Part shown: positions 9,709 through 17,323 of the stretch, piece by piece | How positions within the stretch are numbered: the stretch's first letter is position 1 | How the letters are laid out: each line of letters opens with the position of its first letter | Assembly: GCA_038251315.1 (NCBI GenBank) | Contig: JBBSBK010000021.1 | Location: 1 to 42,837 of the forward strand | Direction: 5' to 3' | Origin: JBBKXP01 sp038251315 | Lineage (GTDB): Bacteria > Pseudomonadota > Alphaproteobacteria > Rhodobacterales > Rhodobacteraceae | Length of the DNA: 42,837 bases | Notes under the pieces: generated by a model | Seen by the model: only the letters and a program-made list of their open reading frames with translations | The model's database searches: none | Told to the model about the DNA's origin: nothing | Program-made: the position numbers and the translations under genes

Positions 9709-9716
9709 AGGAAGGA
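9709..9716 (+). promoter_or_regulatory. Ribosome binding site deciding the msrA start
   Basis: AGGAAGGA lies 7 bases before the ATG at 9724. The earlier in-frame ATG at 9703 has a GGAGGA only 2 bases away, too close for efficient initiation, so 9724 is preferred. Confidence 0.6.
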
Positions 9717-9723
9717 CAACATC

Positions 9724-10233
9724 ATGGCACAGGAACGCGCGATTCTCGCAGGCGGCTGCTTTTGGGGGATGCAGGATCTGATACGGCGGATGCCGGGGGT
9801 GATCCGCACCCGTGTCGGCTATACCGGGGGCGAAGTGGCCAATGCAACCTATCGCAACCACGGCAACCATGCTGAAGCGATCGAGATCGTTTATGATCCG
9901 GCGCTGACCAGCTATCGCGCCCTGCTGGAATTCTTTTTTCAAATTCACGATCCGACGACGCCGGACCGGCAAGGCAACGATCGTGGTCCGTCCTATCGGT
10001 CGGCCATCTACTATATCGACGACGCGCAGAAGCAGGTAGCCGAAGACACGATGGCCGATGTCGATGCCTCGGGCCTCTGGCCTGGGAAAGTTGTCACCGC
10101 GCTTGAACCGGTCGGTGAGTTCTGGGCGGCCGAGCCGGAGCATCAGGATTACCTCGAACGGATCCCGAATGGCTATACGTGCCATTTCGTGCGCCCCGGT
10201 TGGAAGCTGCCGCGCCGCGACGCTGCCGAGTAG
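9724..10233 (+). CDS. msrA: Peptide methionine-(S)-sulfoxide reductase MsrA
   Basis: Reduces the S-epimer of methionine sulfoxide in proteins and peptides, a cytoplasmic oxidative-damage repair reaction. 169 residues with the family signature GGCFWGMQ near the N-terminus (catalytic C12), GYTGGEVANATYRNHGNHAE, and PDRQGNDRGPSYRSAIYY, all classical MsrA blocks. A second cysteine sits near the end (YTCHFVRPGW) and could act in resolving, but the usual resolving-cysteine pattern is not clear. The length is normal for single-domain MsrA; there is no fused MsrB. It appears monocistronic: the preceding frame is a transporter remnant and the following gene starts 70 bases later. Confidence 0.95.
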   Translation: MAQERAILAGGCFWGMQDLIRRMPGVIRTRVGYTGGEVANATYRNHGNHAEAIEIVYDPALTSYRALLEFFFQIHDPTTPDRQGNDRGPSYRSAIYYIDDAQKQVAEDTMADVDASGLWPGKVVTALEPVGEFWAAEPEHQDYLERIPNGYTCHFVRPGWKLPRRDAAE

Positions 10234-10303
10234 TCGCCCGATTTACAACCCGCATGGCCTGCCCTAAACCGCAGGCCATGCGCGCGCTTGCCCCGATCCC
10301 GTC

Positions 10304-11794
10304 ATGACGATCCGCCTTTTGCTCGAGGCCCGCGGCAAACATCGCGTCGAATTCACCCGGCGGATGGTGGAACTCTCGGGCGGCGAGGTCGACCTGAACC
10401 TGCACATGGGGCATGGCGATGCCGATTTCCACGCGCCGTCGCTGGCCAAAATGGACCTGCATCGTGGCCGGGCCGGGCATTTCATGGCAGGGCAGCGGCA
10501 ATCCGGCGCGAACTTTCCGCTGATCGCTTCGCAGGATTTCGGCGACGGGATCGAGACGGTCATCGACCAGATGCAGCGGTTTTCGCCCGATTACCGTTAT
10601 CGCGGCCATAACCTGCGGAACCTGCAGGATTATCTGGACTATTTTCACATCCTGTCCGACGTCATGGCGCAGCGGATGCTGACCGCCCGGATTACCCACG
10701 CGGTGTTCTGGACGGTGCCGCATCTGGGCTATGACACGTTGCTGTATCAGGTCGCGCAGGCGTTGGGGATCAAGACGCTGATCCTGTCGCAGACCCTGTT
10801 TGATCGGCAATTCTGGTCGATGGCCAACGTGATGGACTATGGCCTGTTCGACCCGTCGCGCAGCACCGCGCCACCGTTTCACTTTGACAAGGGGTCGGTT
10901 GCCGATCTCTATTACATGCAGGACGCCTGGCAAAAGCCTGGAAAGACAGGAAAACTGTCGGCGCGTGCCGTCGGCCAGATGTTGCTGCATTTTCTGCGCC
11001 ACGACCCATTGAAACTGGCCAATCCGACCTATGTCGGCGGCGTTCTGAGGCGGATGCGGCATATCTACGAGGCGATGCCTGACTGGCGCGACCCGTTTGC
11101 GCGGTTCTTTCACACCAACGAGTTGGCCTATTTCGAACATCTGATCGGGTTCGAGGATCAGCAGATCGATCTGGCACAGAAATATATCTACGTGCCACTT
11201 CACAACCAGCCGGAAATGTCGACCTCGGCGCTAGGAGGCATTTACCGTGATCAGGTCTTGCTGATCGAAACGCTGGCGCGGCAACTGCCCGTCGGTTGGC
11301 GGATCTTCGTCAAGGAAAACCCGCGTCAGGGGTCGTTCGCGCGCGGGCCGCTGTTCTTTCATCGGCTGACGCGAATCCCCTCGGTCACCCTGATGCCATC
11401 GAACGCCAACACCTTTGCCCTCAGCGCCAATGCGCAATTCGTCGCTACCGTCACCGGAACAGCGGGGTGGGAGGCGATCCGGCAGGGCCGTCCCGCCTTG
11501 GTGTTTGGTGCGGCGTTCTACCAGTCGTTGCCCGGGATCGTGCGTTACCGCAAGGGCTTGGATTTTGCTGCCGTGGCGGCGACGCAGATCGACCACGATG
11601 CCTTGGAACGCGCTACCGGGGCGATGTTCGGTCAAGGCCACGACGGGATCATCGAAGAGGTCTATTTCAAAAAGGTGCCGGGGTTCGACTATGCCGCGAA
11701 CCTTGAAAAAGTCGCCCGCACCACGTTGGATGTGTTGCAAGGCAATGCCGCGCTGTCGTTCTACGATCCTGATGGCGGCAGCGAGACGATTTAA
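10304..11794 (+). CDS. Capsular polysaccharide biosynthesis-like protein
   Basis: A 496-residue soluble protein resembling the capsule polysaccharide synthesis family (Capsule_synth/KpsC-KpsS-like, GT-B-like fold). Suggestive stretches are KYIYVPLHNQPEMSTSALGG (about 295-315, the start of the C-terminal half in such proteins), ETLARQLPVGWRIFVKENPR, and VTGTAGWEAIRQGRPALVFG, where family members have a conserved T-G-T/S-GWEA-x-x-GKP block before the nucleotide-sugar region. No membrane segment or signal peptide is seen. No other capsule genes (export, assembly, nucleotide-sugar synthesis) are nearby, so it stands alone. The ATG at 10304 lacks an obvious Shine-Dalgarno. The family link is reasonable; the transferred sugar is unknown. 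Confidence 0.7.
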   Translation: MTIRLLLEARGKHRVEFTRRMVELSGGEVDLNLHMGHGDADFHAPSLAKMDLHRGRAGHFMAGQRQSGANFPLIASQDFGDGIETVIDQMQRFSPDYRYRGHNLRNLQDYLDYFHILSDVMAQRMLTARITHAVFWTVPHLGYDTLLYQVAQALGIKTLILSQTLFDRQFWSMANVMDYGLFDPSRSTAPPFHFDKGSVADLYYMQDAWQKPGKTGKLSARAVGQMLLHFLRHDPLKLANPTYVGGVLRRMRHIYEAMPDWRDPFARFFHTNELAYFEHLIGFEDQQIDLAQKYIYVPLHNQPEMSTSALGGIYRDQVLLIETLARQLPVGWRIFVKENPRQGSFARGPLFFHRLTRIPSVTLMPSNANTFALSANAQFVATVTGTAGWEAIRQGRPALVFGAAFYQSLPGIVRYRKGLDFAAVAATQIDHDALERATGAMFGQGHDGIIEEVYFKKVPGFDYAANLEKVARTTLDVLQGNAALSFYDPDGGSETI

Positions 11795-11796
11795 GG

Positions 11797-11839
11797 CGGT
11801 TCGGTTTCGATCTGTTGAAAACGATGAAACCCTGAACCG
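11797..11839. terminator. Hairpin between convergent genes
   Basis: CGGTTC-GGTTTC (11797-11808) pairs with GAAACC-ct-GAACCG (11826-11839): 12 base pairs with a 2-base bulge and a 17-base loop, placed exactly between the stop of the capsule-like gene and the stop of rlmE. There is no strong U tract on either side, so termination is possible but unproven. Confidence 0.4.
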
Positions 11840-11841
11840 TG

Positions 11842-12555
11842 TCAGCCCTTGAACCCCTGCGCCACGACGAACTTTTCGGAACTGTCGGCGCGGGACGACG
11901 CGGGTTTGACGTTTGCGACGGTCGCAAACCGCTGTTTCAGTAATGCCTGAAGGCTCCCCTCGGCCCCGCCCGCCAGCACTTTGGCGACGAAAACCCCGCC
12001 CGGTGTCAGCACATCGAACGCAAACTCGGCCGCCGCCTCGCAGAGTGCAATGATCCGCAGGTGGTCGGTCTGCTTGTGGCCGCTGCTGGACGCCGCCATG
12101 TCGGACAAAACGACATCGGCAGGGCCACCCAGCCATGTCTTGACCTGTTCATCCGCCCCTTCGGCCAGAAAATCGAGGACATGCAGGTCTGCCCCGGCGA
12201 TCGGTTCGACCGCTTGCAGGTCGATGCCGAGGATCATGCCGCGCGCCTTGCCCGACCTTTCCCCCAGCGCGTTGATCCGGGGCACCGCGACCTGACACCA
12301 GCCGCCGGGCGCACAACCCAGATCAACGACTCGCTTACCGGGCAGCAGGAACCGGTATTTGTCATCCAGTTCCAGTATCTTGAACGCAGCACGCCCGCGA
12401 TAGCCTTCGGCCTTGGCACGCTTGACATAGGGATCATTCAACTGCCGTTGCAGCCAACGGGTCGACGACCCGGTGCGCCCGCGCGCCGTCTTGACCTTGA
12501 CGGTCAGGTCACGCTGACCACGGCCACTGGTGTTTTTCGTCGGTGGTTTGGCCAT
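11842..12555 (-). CDS. rlmE: 23S rRNA (uridine-2'-O-)-methyltransferase RlmE (FtsJ/RrmJ)
   Basis: Methylates the 2'-OH of a conserved A-loop uridine (U2552 in E. coli) of 23S rRNA at a late step of 50S assembly, using SAM. 237 residues. The SAM-binding motif is VVDLGCAPGGWCQVA (76-90) and the catalytic tetrad is visible as K59 (AAFKILELD), D152 (LSDMA), K192 (VAKVL) and E227 (SSEKFVVA). The basic N-terminal tail fits rRNA binding. It starts 12 bases after the stop of the Ppx/GppA phosphatase gene and is probably co-transcribed with it, an arrangement known from related bacteria. Confidence 0.96.
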   Translation of the reverse strand: MAKPPTKNTSGRGQRDLTVKVKTARGRTGSSTRWLQRQLNDPYVKRAKAEGYRGRAAFKILELDDKYRFLLPGKRVVDLGCAPGGWCQVAVPRINALGERSGKARGMILGIDLQAVEPIAGADLHVLDFLAEGADEQVKTWLGGPADVVLSDMAASSSGHKQTDHLRIIALCEAAAEFAFDVLTPGGVFVAKVLAGGAEGSLQALLKQRFATVANVKPASSRADSSEKFVVAQGFKG

Positions 12556-12567
12556 GATCCCCTCGGC

Positions 12568-13680
12568 CTAATACGGCGCATCCTCAAGCACCCCATGCGC
12601 CGACATCTGTGCGTAAAGCAACCCCTCGCGCAGGCCACGGTCGGCAACCGACAGTCGGTCGGTGGGCCAAAGCCGCATCAGAGCCTGCAAAATTGCCGCC
12701 CCCGACATGATCAGCGCCTGACGGTCGCGACCGATCCGGGGATCGTTGCGTCGTCCGGTCGGGCCAAGAGTCAGATATTCGCGGATCACTGCGTCGATCT
12801 GGTCGGTGGTCATGCGCAACCCGTCCACCTTGGTGCGGTCATAGCGGCGCAGGCCCAGATAACTGGCGGCGACCGTGGTGACGGTGCCGCTGGTGCCGAT
12901 GATCTGGAACCCCTCACGCGCCTGTTCGGCGGCGTAGGGCGAGAAATTAGCCAGGCTTTCTTCGAAGAACCAACTCATCAGGGCGAACCTTGCGGCGTCG
13001 TCCTCGACGTCCGAAAAATGGTCGCGCAGGGTTGCGACACCCAGCGGGACCGATATCCAGTCAACGACCCGGGCGGCGGGAAACGGCCCCGGCGTTTGGG
13101 TGAACCCGCGATGCAGGCGCATGATTGCGCGGGGGCGCTCACGTGCTTCGACCTTGGTGAGGTCAATCCAGACCAGCTCGGTGGAACCGCCGCCAATATC
13201 GACGACCAGCAACTGTTCGGTCTTGACGCTGACCAAAGGGGCGCAGGAAATGACCGCCAGACGCGCCTCTTCCTCGGGCTGGATGATTTCGAGCGACAGG
13301 CCGGTTTCGCGTTTGACCTGGGCGATGAACTGCGCCCCGTTGCGGGCCCGCCGACAGGCCTCGGTCGCGACAAGGCGCATGTGCTTGACGTTGTGACGGG
13401 CCAGTTTCTGCTTGCAGACACGCATCGCTGCAATCGTCCGGTTCATCGACGCGCGGCTAAGTTTTCCTGTACTTTCAAGGCCCTGCCCCAGTTGCACCGA
13501 CTTCGAAAAACTGTCGACGACGTGAAACTGGCTGCCCTTGGGCTGAGCAATCAGCATCCGGCAACTGTTCGTTCCCAGATCCAGCGCGGCATACAGCGTG
13601 CCGGGATCGGGTGGTTCAGGCGCGGGGCTTTCGACCGCTTTGGGAAACGCGCCCGCACCATCGGGACGCTTGGGCGTCAT
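12568..13680 (-). CDS. Ppx/GppA family phosphatase (exopolyphosphatase / pppGpp phosphohydrolase)
   Basis: Member of the ASKHA-fold Ppx/GppA family that hydrolyses polyphosphate and/or pppGpp. The start is taken at 13680 (MTPKRPDGAG...), because the longer frame upstream has no family similarity; this gives 370 residues. Key motifs: LDLGTNSCRMLIA (phosphate-1), QPEEEARLAV, VVDIGGGSTELVWID (phosphate-2), and GTSGTVTTVAA. There is no C-terminal HD domain as in long E. coli-type Ppx/GppA proteins, so this is the short form common in alphaproteobacteria. The proline-rich head (about 10-30) is likely disordered. It leads a two-gene unit with rlmE. Sequence alone does not separate Ppx from GppA activity. 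Confidence 0.9.
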   Translation of the reverse strand: MTPKRPDGAGAFPKAVESPAPEPPDPGTLYAALDLGTNSCRMLIAQPKGSQFHVVDSFSKSVQLGQGLESTGKLSRASMNRTIAAMRVCKQKLARHNVKHMRLVATEACRRARNGAQFIAQVKRETGLSLEIIQPEEEARLAVISCAPLVSVKTEQLLVVDIGGGSTELVWIDLTKVEARERPRAIMRLHRGFTQTPGPFPAARVVDWISVPLGVATLRDHFSDVEDDAARFALMSWFFEESLANFSPYAAEQAREGFQIIGTSGTVTTVAASYLGLRRYDRTKVDGLRMTTDQIDAVIREYLTLGPTGRRNDPRIGRDRQALIMSGAAILQALMRLWPTDRLSVADRGLREGLLYAQMSAHGVLEDAPY

Positions 13681-13901
13681 CACACACGCCCTCCAATTTC
13701 GAGTTGCAATCAACCTAGGCCCGCATGACCCATCACGCAAGTCCGCAGATCATGACTGTCGCGCGGAAAATCGTGCCGCACTGTGGATCGCGCCGCGCCG
13801 TTCTGCTAGGTCGCCAAAAGCGGCCACCATGTCGAAAACCGACACCGGATGGCGCTTCGCGCCGCGTAGAACCGCGTCAACAACACGCAAGGGAATCGGA
13901 C

Positions 13902-14201
13902 ATGCCCGACGTCACCATCGTTTACTGGCGCGATATCCCGGCGCAGATCATCGTCGGCAAGGGCCGGCGCGGGCACAAGATTCAATTGCCCGAACGTTTC
14001 GAACAGGCCATAGACCGGGCAGCGATGAAAACCGGGGCCGCTGGCACCGACGATTATCTGGCCGAATGGCGTAAAGCGCCGCCCTACCCCGTCGACGGCC
14101 CCGACGACGAAACTGTCGCTGTGGCCGAGGCCGCACGGATTGACTCCGAGTACGACCAGACCCGCATCAAGGCCCTGATTGCCAATGACGGCTGGAATTG
14201 A
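13902..14201 (+). CDS. Small conserved 'virulence factor' family protein of the one-carbon operon
   Basis: A 99-residue protein beginning MPDVTIVYWRDIPAQIIVGK, with an AAGGGA-like ribosome binding site a few bases upstream; the longer open frame before it has no coding character. It matches the family usually labelled 'virulence factor' (PF13769) in Rhodobacteraceae: an N-terminal beta-strand region (VTIVYWRDIPAQIIVGKG), LPERFEQAIDRAAMK, DDYLAEWRK, and a C-terminal helix ending ALIANDGWN. It has no signal peptide or membrane segment, so a cytoplasmic protein is expected, and the family name says little about function. It lies 47 bases before the MetF-like reductase start, followed by the methyl-THF methyltransferase, which suggests a role in methyl-folate/B12 metabolism. 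Confidence 0.8.
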   Translation: MPDVTIVYWRDIPAQIIVGKGRRGHKIQLPERFEQAIDRAAMKTGAAGTDDYLAEWRKAPPYPVDGPDDETVAVAEAARIDSEYDQTRIKALIANDGWN

Positions 14202-14236
14202 CTGAAGCCCCGTCCCGTTTTCCCGCATCCCGTTTC

Positions 14237-14243
14237 AAGGAGG
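14237..14243 (+). promoter_or_regulatory. Strong Shine-Dalgarno deciding a GTG start
   Basis: AAGGAGG followed by 5 bases and then GTG at 14249. This is a near-perfect ribosome binding site, whereas the longer frame beginning at TTG 14198 overlaps the previous stop and has none. The MetF-like protein therefore most likely begins at 14249. Confidence 0.8.
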
Positions 14244-14248
14244 TTGTC

Positions 14249-15181
14249 GTGTCCCTGCTCCCCTTCCTGCGTAGAAAAGAAGTGTTCGCCGACGACGCCG
14301 TCAATCCGGATATCGAGGCGTTCCTGCGCGGCTATTCGATCGAGGTAATGCCGCGAACGGCCGAAAAGGTGGATAGTTTCCGCGAAATTCTTCCGGTCGG
14401 CACACGCGTTTACGTCGCCCATATCGACGGCACGCCAATCGACGACATGGTCGCCACCGCCAAGCGGATCGCGGCCGAGGGGTTCAAACCCATGCCGCAT
14501 TTTCCGGCCCGGATCATCAAGGACAAAGCGATGCTGGCCGACTGGATCGCGCGGTATGCGGGCGAGGCGGGCGTCGATCAGGCGTTGCTGCTGGCGGGCG
14601 GTGTCAGCACCCCGCACGGCGATTTCGACAGTTCGATCCAGATGATGGAAACCGGGCTGTTCGACAAGGCGGGTTTCAAACGCCTGCACGTCGCAGGCCA
14701 CCCCGAAGGCAACAAGGACATCGACCCCGACGGGTCGGACCGCGCCGTGATGGACGCCCTGCGCTGGAAACAGAAATTCAACGACACGACCGATGCCGAC
14801 ATGGCGCTGGCCACCCAGTTCTGTTTCGAGGCGGGGCCGATCATCGCATGGGCTGACGCCCTGCGCGATGCCGGGATCACCCTGCCCATCCACATCGGCA
14901 TCGCTGGCCCCGCCAAACTGCAGACGATGATCAAGTTCGCCATCGCCTGCGGCGTCGGCCCGTCACTGCGCGTGCTGCAAAAGCGGGCGATGGACGTGAC
15001 TAAACTGCTTCTGCCCTACGAGCCGACCGAGGTGGTCGCGGCCCTTGCCGCCCACGCCGCCAAAACCCCCGATTTCAACATTACTCAGGTGCATTTCTTC
15101 CCGCTGGGCGGGATCAAGACCAATGCGACCTGGGTGACAGATCACGGCGGCGCCGCTGGCGTGCCCGCCGCCAACGCTTAA
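14249..15181 (+). CDS. Methylenetetrahydrofolate reductase family protein (MetF-like)
   Basis: 310 residues from the GTG start (MSLLPFLRRKEVFADD...). Expected to reduce 5,10-methylene-THF to 5-methyl-THF, feeding the methyltransferase encoded 10 bases downstream. Family features: SIEVMPRTAEKVD (equivalent of the start of MetF barrel strand 1), RVYVAHIDGTPIDDMVATAKRI, PMPHFPARII, LLLAGGVSTPHGDFDSSIQMMETGLF, and VAGHPEGNKDIDPD, which corresponds to the G-YPE-H block of MetF. The sequence is divergent from E. coli MetF. ATQFCFEA and LPIHIGIAGPAKLQTMIKFA fit the rest of the barrel. It ends with NA*, and the next ATG is at 15191, so the operon is tight. The alternative is a related oxidoreductase on another folate. 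Confidence 0.85.
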   Translation: MSLLPFLRRKEVFADDAVNPDIEAFLRGYSIEVMPRTAEKVDSFREILPVGTRVYVAHIDGTPIDDMVATAKRIAAEGFKPMPHFPARIIKDKAMLADWIARYAGEAGVDQALLLAGGVSTPHGDFDSSIQMMETGLFDKAGFKRLHVAGHPEGNKDIDPDGSDRAVMDALRWKQKFNDTTDADMALATQFCFEAGPIIAWADALRDAGITLPIHIGIAGPAKLQTMIKFAIACGVGPSLRVLQKRAMDVTKLLLPYEPTEVVAALAAHAAKTPDFNITQVHFFPLGGIKTNATWVTDHGGAAGVPAANA

Positions 15182-15190
15182 GGAAAACAT

Positions 15191-16258
15191 ATGACCCGCA
15201 CGATCGTCGAATCCAAAACCAGAACCACCATCATCGGGTTCGACCAGCCCTTTTGCGTGATCGGAGAGCGGATCAACCCCACCGGGCGCAAGAAACTCGC
15301 CGCCGAAATGGAAGCCGGGGATTTCTCGACGGTCGAGGCCGATGCCATTGCCCAGGTCGCCGCCGGCGCGGGCGTGCTTGACGTGAACTCGGGCGCTGTG
15401 TTCACCAACAAGATGGCGACCGATCCGCGCTATGCCGACAACAACTTTGTCGAACCGCCGCTGATGCGCGAACTTATCCTGCGGATTCAGGCCATCGTCG
15501 ATGTGCCTCTGTGCATCGACTCGTCGGTTCCGGGTGCTTTGGAGGCCGGGCTTGCCGCCTGCGAGGGCCGACCGCTGCTGAACTCGGTCACCGGCGAGGA
15601 AGAGCGGATGGAACTCGTCCTGCCGCTGGTCAAGAAATACAACGTGCCCGTTGTGGCAATTTCCAACGACGACACCGGGATTTCCGAAGACCCCGAAGTC
15701 CGCTTCGCCGTCGCCAAAAAGATCGTCGAACGCGCTGCCGATTTCGGCATCCCCGCGCATGACATCGTGGTCGACCCACTTGTCATGCCGATTGGCGCGA
15801 TGGGCACGGCTGGCTTGCAGGTGTTCACGCTGGTGCGCCGTCTGCGCGAAGAACTGGGGGTCAACACGACCTGCGGCGCGTCCAACATCTCGTTCGGCCT
15901 GCCCAACCGGCACGGCATCAACAACGCATTCCTGCCGATGGCGATGGTCGCGGGCATGACCAGCGCGATCATGAATCCCATTGCCCTGCCGGTGAAACAG
16001 GCCGACATCGCCGCCAAAAAGGCCGAGGTCGCAGCGAGCGGGATCGTCCTGCCGCCTGACATGGACGACGAAACCTTTTGCGTGCTGTTTGGTCTCGGGT
16101 CGACCAAACCGCGCGCGGGCAAGGAAATGGAGGCGATCCGTGCCGCCAACTTTTTGACCGACAACGATGCGTCGGGCGGCGAATGGATCAGGTTCAACCG
16201 GCCCGTCGTCGCCGCAGGCGAAGGCCGGGCGCGCACCGGTCGGCGGGCCCGGGGCTGA
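15191..16258 (+). CDS. Methyltetrahydrofolate:cobalamin methyltransferase (pterin-binding subunit)
   Basis: 355 residues with a good ribosome binding site (AAGGAAAACAT then ATG). It is a stand-alone pterin-binding TIM barrel like the central module of MetH and like AcsE. Diagnostic motifs: CVIGERINPTGRKKL (22-36), GAGVLDVNSGAV (D64 and N66, pterin contacts), LCIDSS, LLNSVTGEEER, DIVVDPLVMPIGAM and TTCGASNISFGLPNRHGIN. No cobalamin-binding or homocysteine-binding domain is attached. In Rhodobacterales such a protein is one piece of a split methionine synthase (established in Phaeobacter/Dinoroseobacter by genetics). The homocysteine-binding piece is likely the gene at 33093. The basic tail after about residue 340 is probably disordered. 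Confidence 0.93.
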   Translation: MTRTIVESKTRTTIIGFDQPFCVIGERINPTGRKKLAAEMEAGDFSTVEADAIAQVAAGAGVLDVNSGAVFTNKMATDPRYADNNFVEPPLMRELILRIQAIVDVPLCIDSSVPGALEAGLAACEGRPLLNSVTGEEERMELVLPLVKKYNVPVVAISNDDTGISEDPEVRFAVAKKIVERAADFGIPAHDIVVDPLVMPIGAMGTAGLQVFTLVRRLREELGVNTTCGASNISFGLPNRHGINNAFLPMAMVAGMTSAIMNPIALPVKQADIAAKKAEVAASGIVLPPDMDDETFCVLFGLGSTKPRAGKEMEAIRAANFLTDNDASGGEWIRFNRPVVAAGEGRARTGRRARG

Positions 16259-16680
16259 AGCTTTTCAGGGTTTCGCGGAAATTGAAGCATCGAAAACGGC
16301 GTTCGGGCAAAGTGAGAGTGAGCGAACTCGGGTTCAACTGTCGCCTGACATGGCGCGCGGTTCAGGAGGTTCCGATATCGGCCGGTGAGATAACGGCGAT
16401 CGTCTCTGTCCTGAGGGGATCGCCACCCGGCCATGTCTGACTGGCGCGTTAGCAGCAATCAGCGCCGCTGTCATCGAGATCATGCAATCCCGAGGGTCTG
16501 GTGCGCGGCGTATATATTTCTGACCGGGCCGGGCAGATCGATAGTGGCCCGCTGCCTGCTTGCCCCCGATCCGGGCTGCCTGAACCGGAACGCAGTGGCA
16601 GGGGCACTGTTCGCCGGATCGCTGCCATTGCGTCGCTTCTGAGATGTCGGCGCGGTGCTCGGCCTGTCAGCGGGGGCGAG

Positions 16681-16701
16681 ACCGACGCTCCGGTCGGTTT
16701 T
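16681..16701 (+). terminator. Possible rho-independent terminator
   Basis: ACCGAC (16681-16686), loop GCTCCG, GTCGGT (16693-16698), followed by TTTT. The stem is 6 base pairs with a short U tract, so this is a modest candidate. It sits between the one-carbon operon and the SspB-like gene. Confidence 0.45.
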
Positions 16702-16766
16702 CGGCTGGGGCTGACCGCCGCCCCTTTTATCCCCGCCCGAATCCCCTATGCTGATCCCCAGCAGCC

Positions 16767-16772
16767 AAAGGA
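16767..16772 (+). promoter_or_regulatory. Ribosome binding site favouring a GTG start for sspB
   Basis: AAAGGA is 8 bases before GTG 16781. The in-frame ATG at 16772 overlaps this site and the ATG at 16748 has none, so 16781 is the best start. Confidence 0.55.
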
Positions 16773-16780
16773 TGACCCCA

Positions 16781-17248
16781 GTGGGCCGATCTATCGACTA
16801 CGGAAACCTGATGCACCGGGCGATGCGCGGCCTGATCCAGCAGGTGCTGACCGGCGTCGCGGCAACCGGATTGCCGGGTAAACACCACTTTTTCATCACC
16901 TTCGACACGATGCACCCGGATGTGGAAATTGCCGACTGGCTGTCAGATCGTTACCCCGGTGAAATGACCATCGTAGTGCAGCACTGGTTCGACAACCTGA
17001 CCGTCACCGACGATGGGTTTGCGATCACCCTGAACTTTGGTGACACTCCGGAACCCCTCTATATCCCATATGACGCGATCAAGACCTTCGTTGATCCGTC
17101 GGTGGAATTCGGCCTGCGGTTCGAAACCCAGGAAGATGGCGACGATACGGACGAGGTGGCCGAGGCACCCATGAAGGTCATGGTCGGACCCGATGCGGAA
17201 CCGCGCATCGAAGCCGAAGTCGTCTCATTGGACAAATTCCGCAAGTAG
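16781..17248 (+). CDS. sspB: SspB-family ClpXP adaptor protein
   Basis: 155 residues from GTG 16781 (MGRSIDYGNLMHRAMRGLIQ...). Alphaproteobacterial SspB tethers ssrA-tagged proteins to the ClpX unfoldase. Family features: an N-terminal helix (YGNLMHRAMRGLIQQVL), the KHHFFITFDTMHPDVEIADWL block, MTIVVQHWFDNLTV, ITLNFGDTPEPLYIPYDAIKTFVDPSVEFGLRF (substrate groove strand), then an acidic linker (EDGDDTDEVAE) and a short C-terminal tail VVSLDKFRK, which matches the ClpX-docking tail usual in SspB (hydrophobic residues plus a final basic residue). It precedes fumC by about 75 bases on the same strand. Confidence 0.9.
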   Translation: MGRSIDYGNLMHRAMRGLIQQVLTGVAATGLPGKHHFFITFDTMHPDVEIADWLSDRYPGEMTIVVQHWFDNLTVTDDGFAITLNFGDTPEPLYIPYDAIKTFVDPSVEFGLRFETQEDGDDTDEVAEAPMKVMVGPDAEPRIEAEVVSLDKFRK

Positions 17249-17323
17249 CTGGACGTCGCGCTGTTGCCGCAGGTCAGCCCCCGCGCTAGACCCGTGTGCA
17301 AGCCGACCGCAGAGGATTCCGCC

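Larger units (their letters stand above)
16259..16780 (+). other. Gene-poor stretch before sspB
   Basis: About 520 bases with no frame that resembles a protein. A 69-codon + frame (16433-16642) has no recognisable similarity and no ribosome binding site. A hairpin with a short T run lies at 16681-16701. No repeat or RNA gene is evident. It could be a decayed gene or long leader/trailer regions. Confidence 0.5.

Noticed and set aside
12061..13728. A 555-codon + frame opposite the Ppx/GppA and rlmE genes
   Set aside because: High GC produces long antisense frames. The minus strand has recognised catalytic motifs in both genes; this frame has none.
16433..16642. A 69-codon + frame in the gap before sspB
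   Set aside because: No ribosome binding site and no recognisable similarity.
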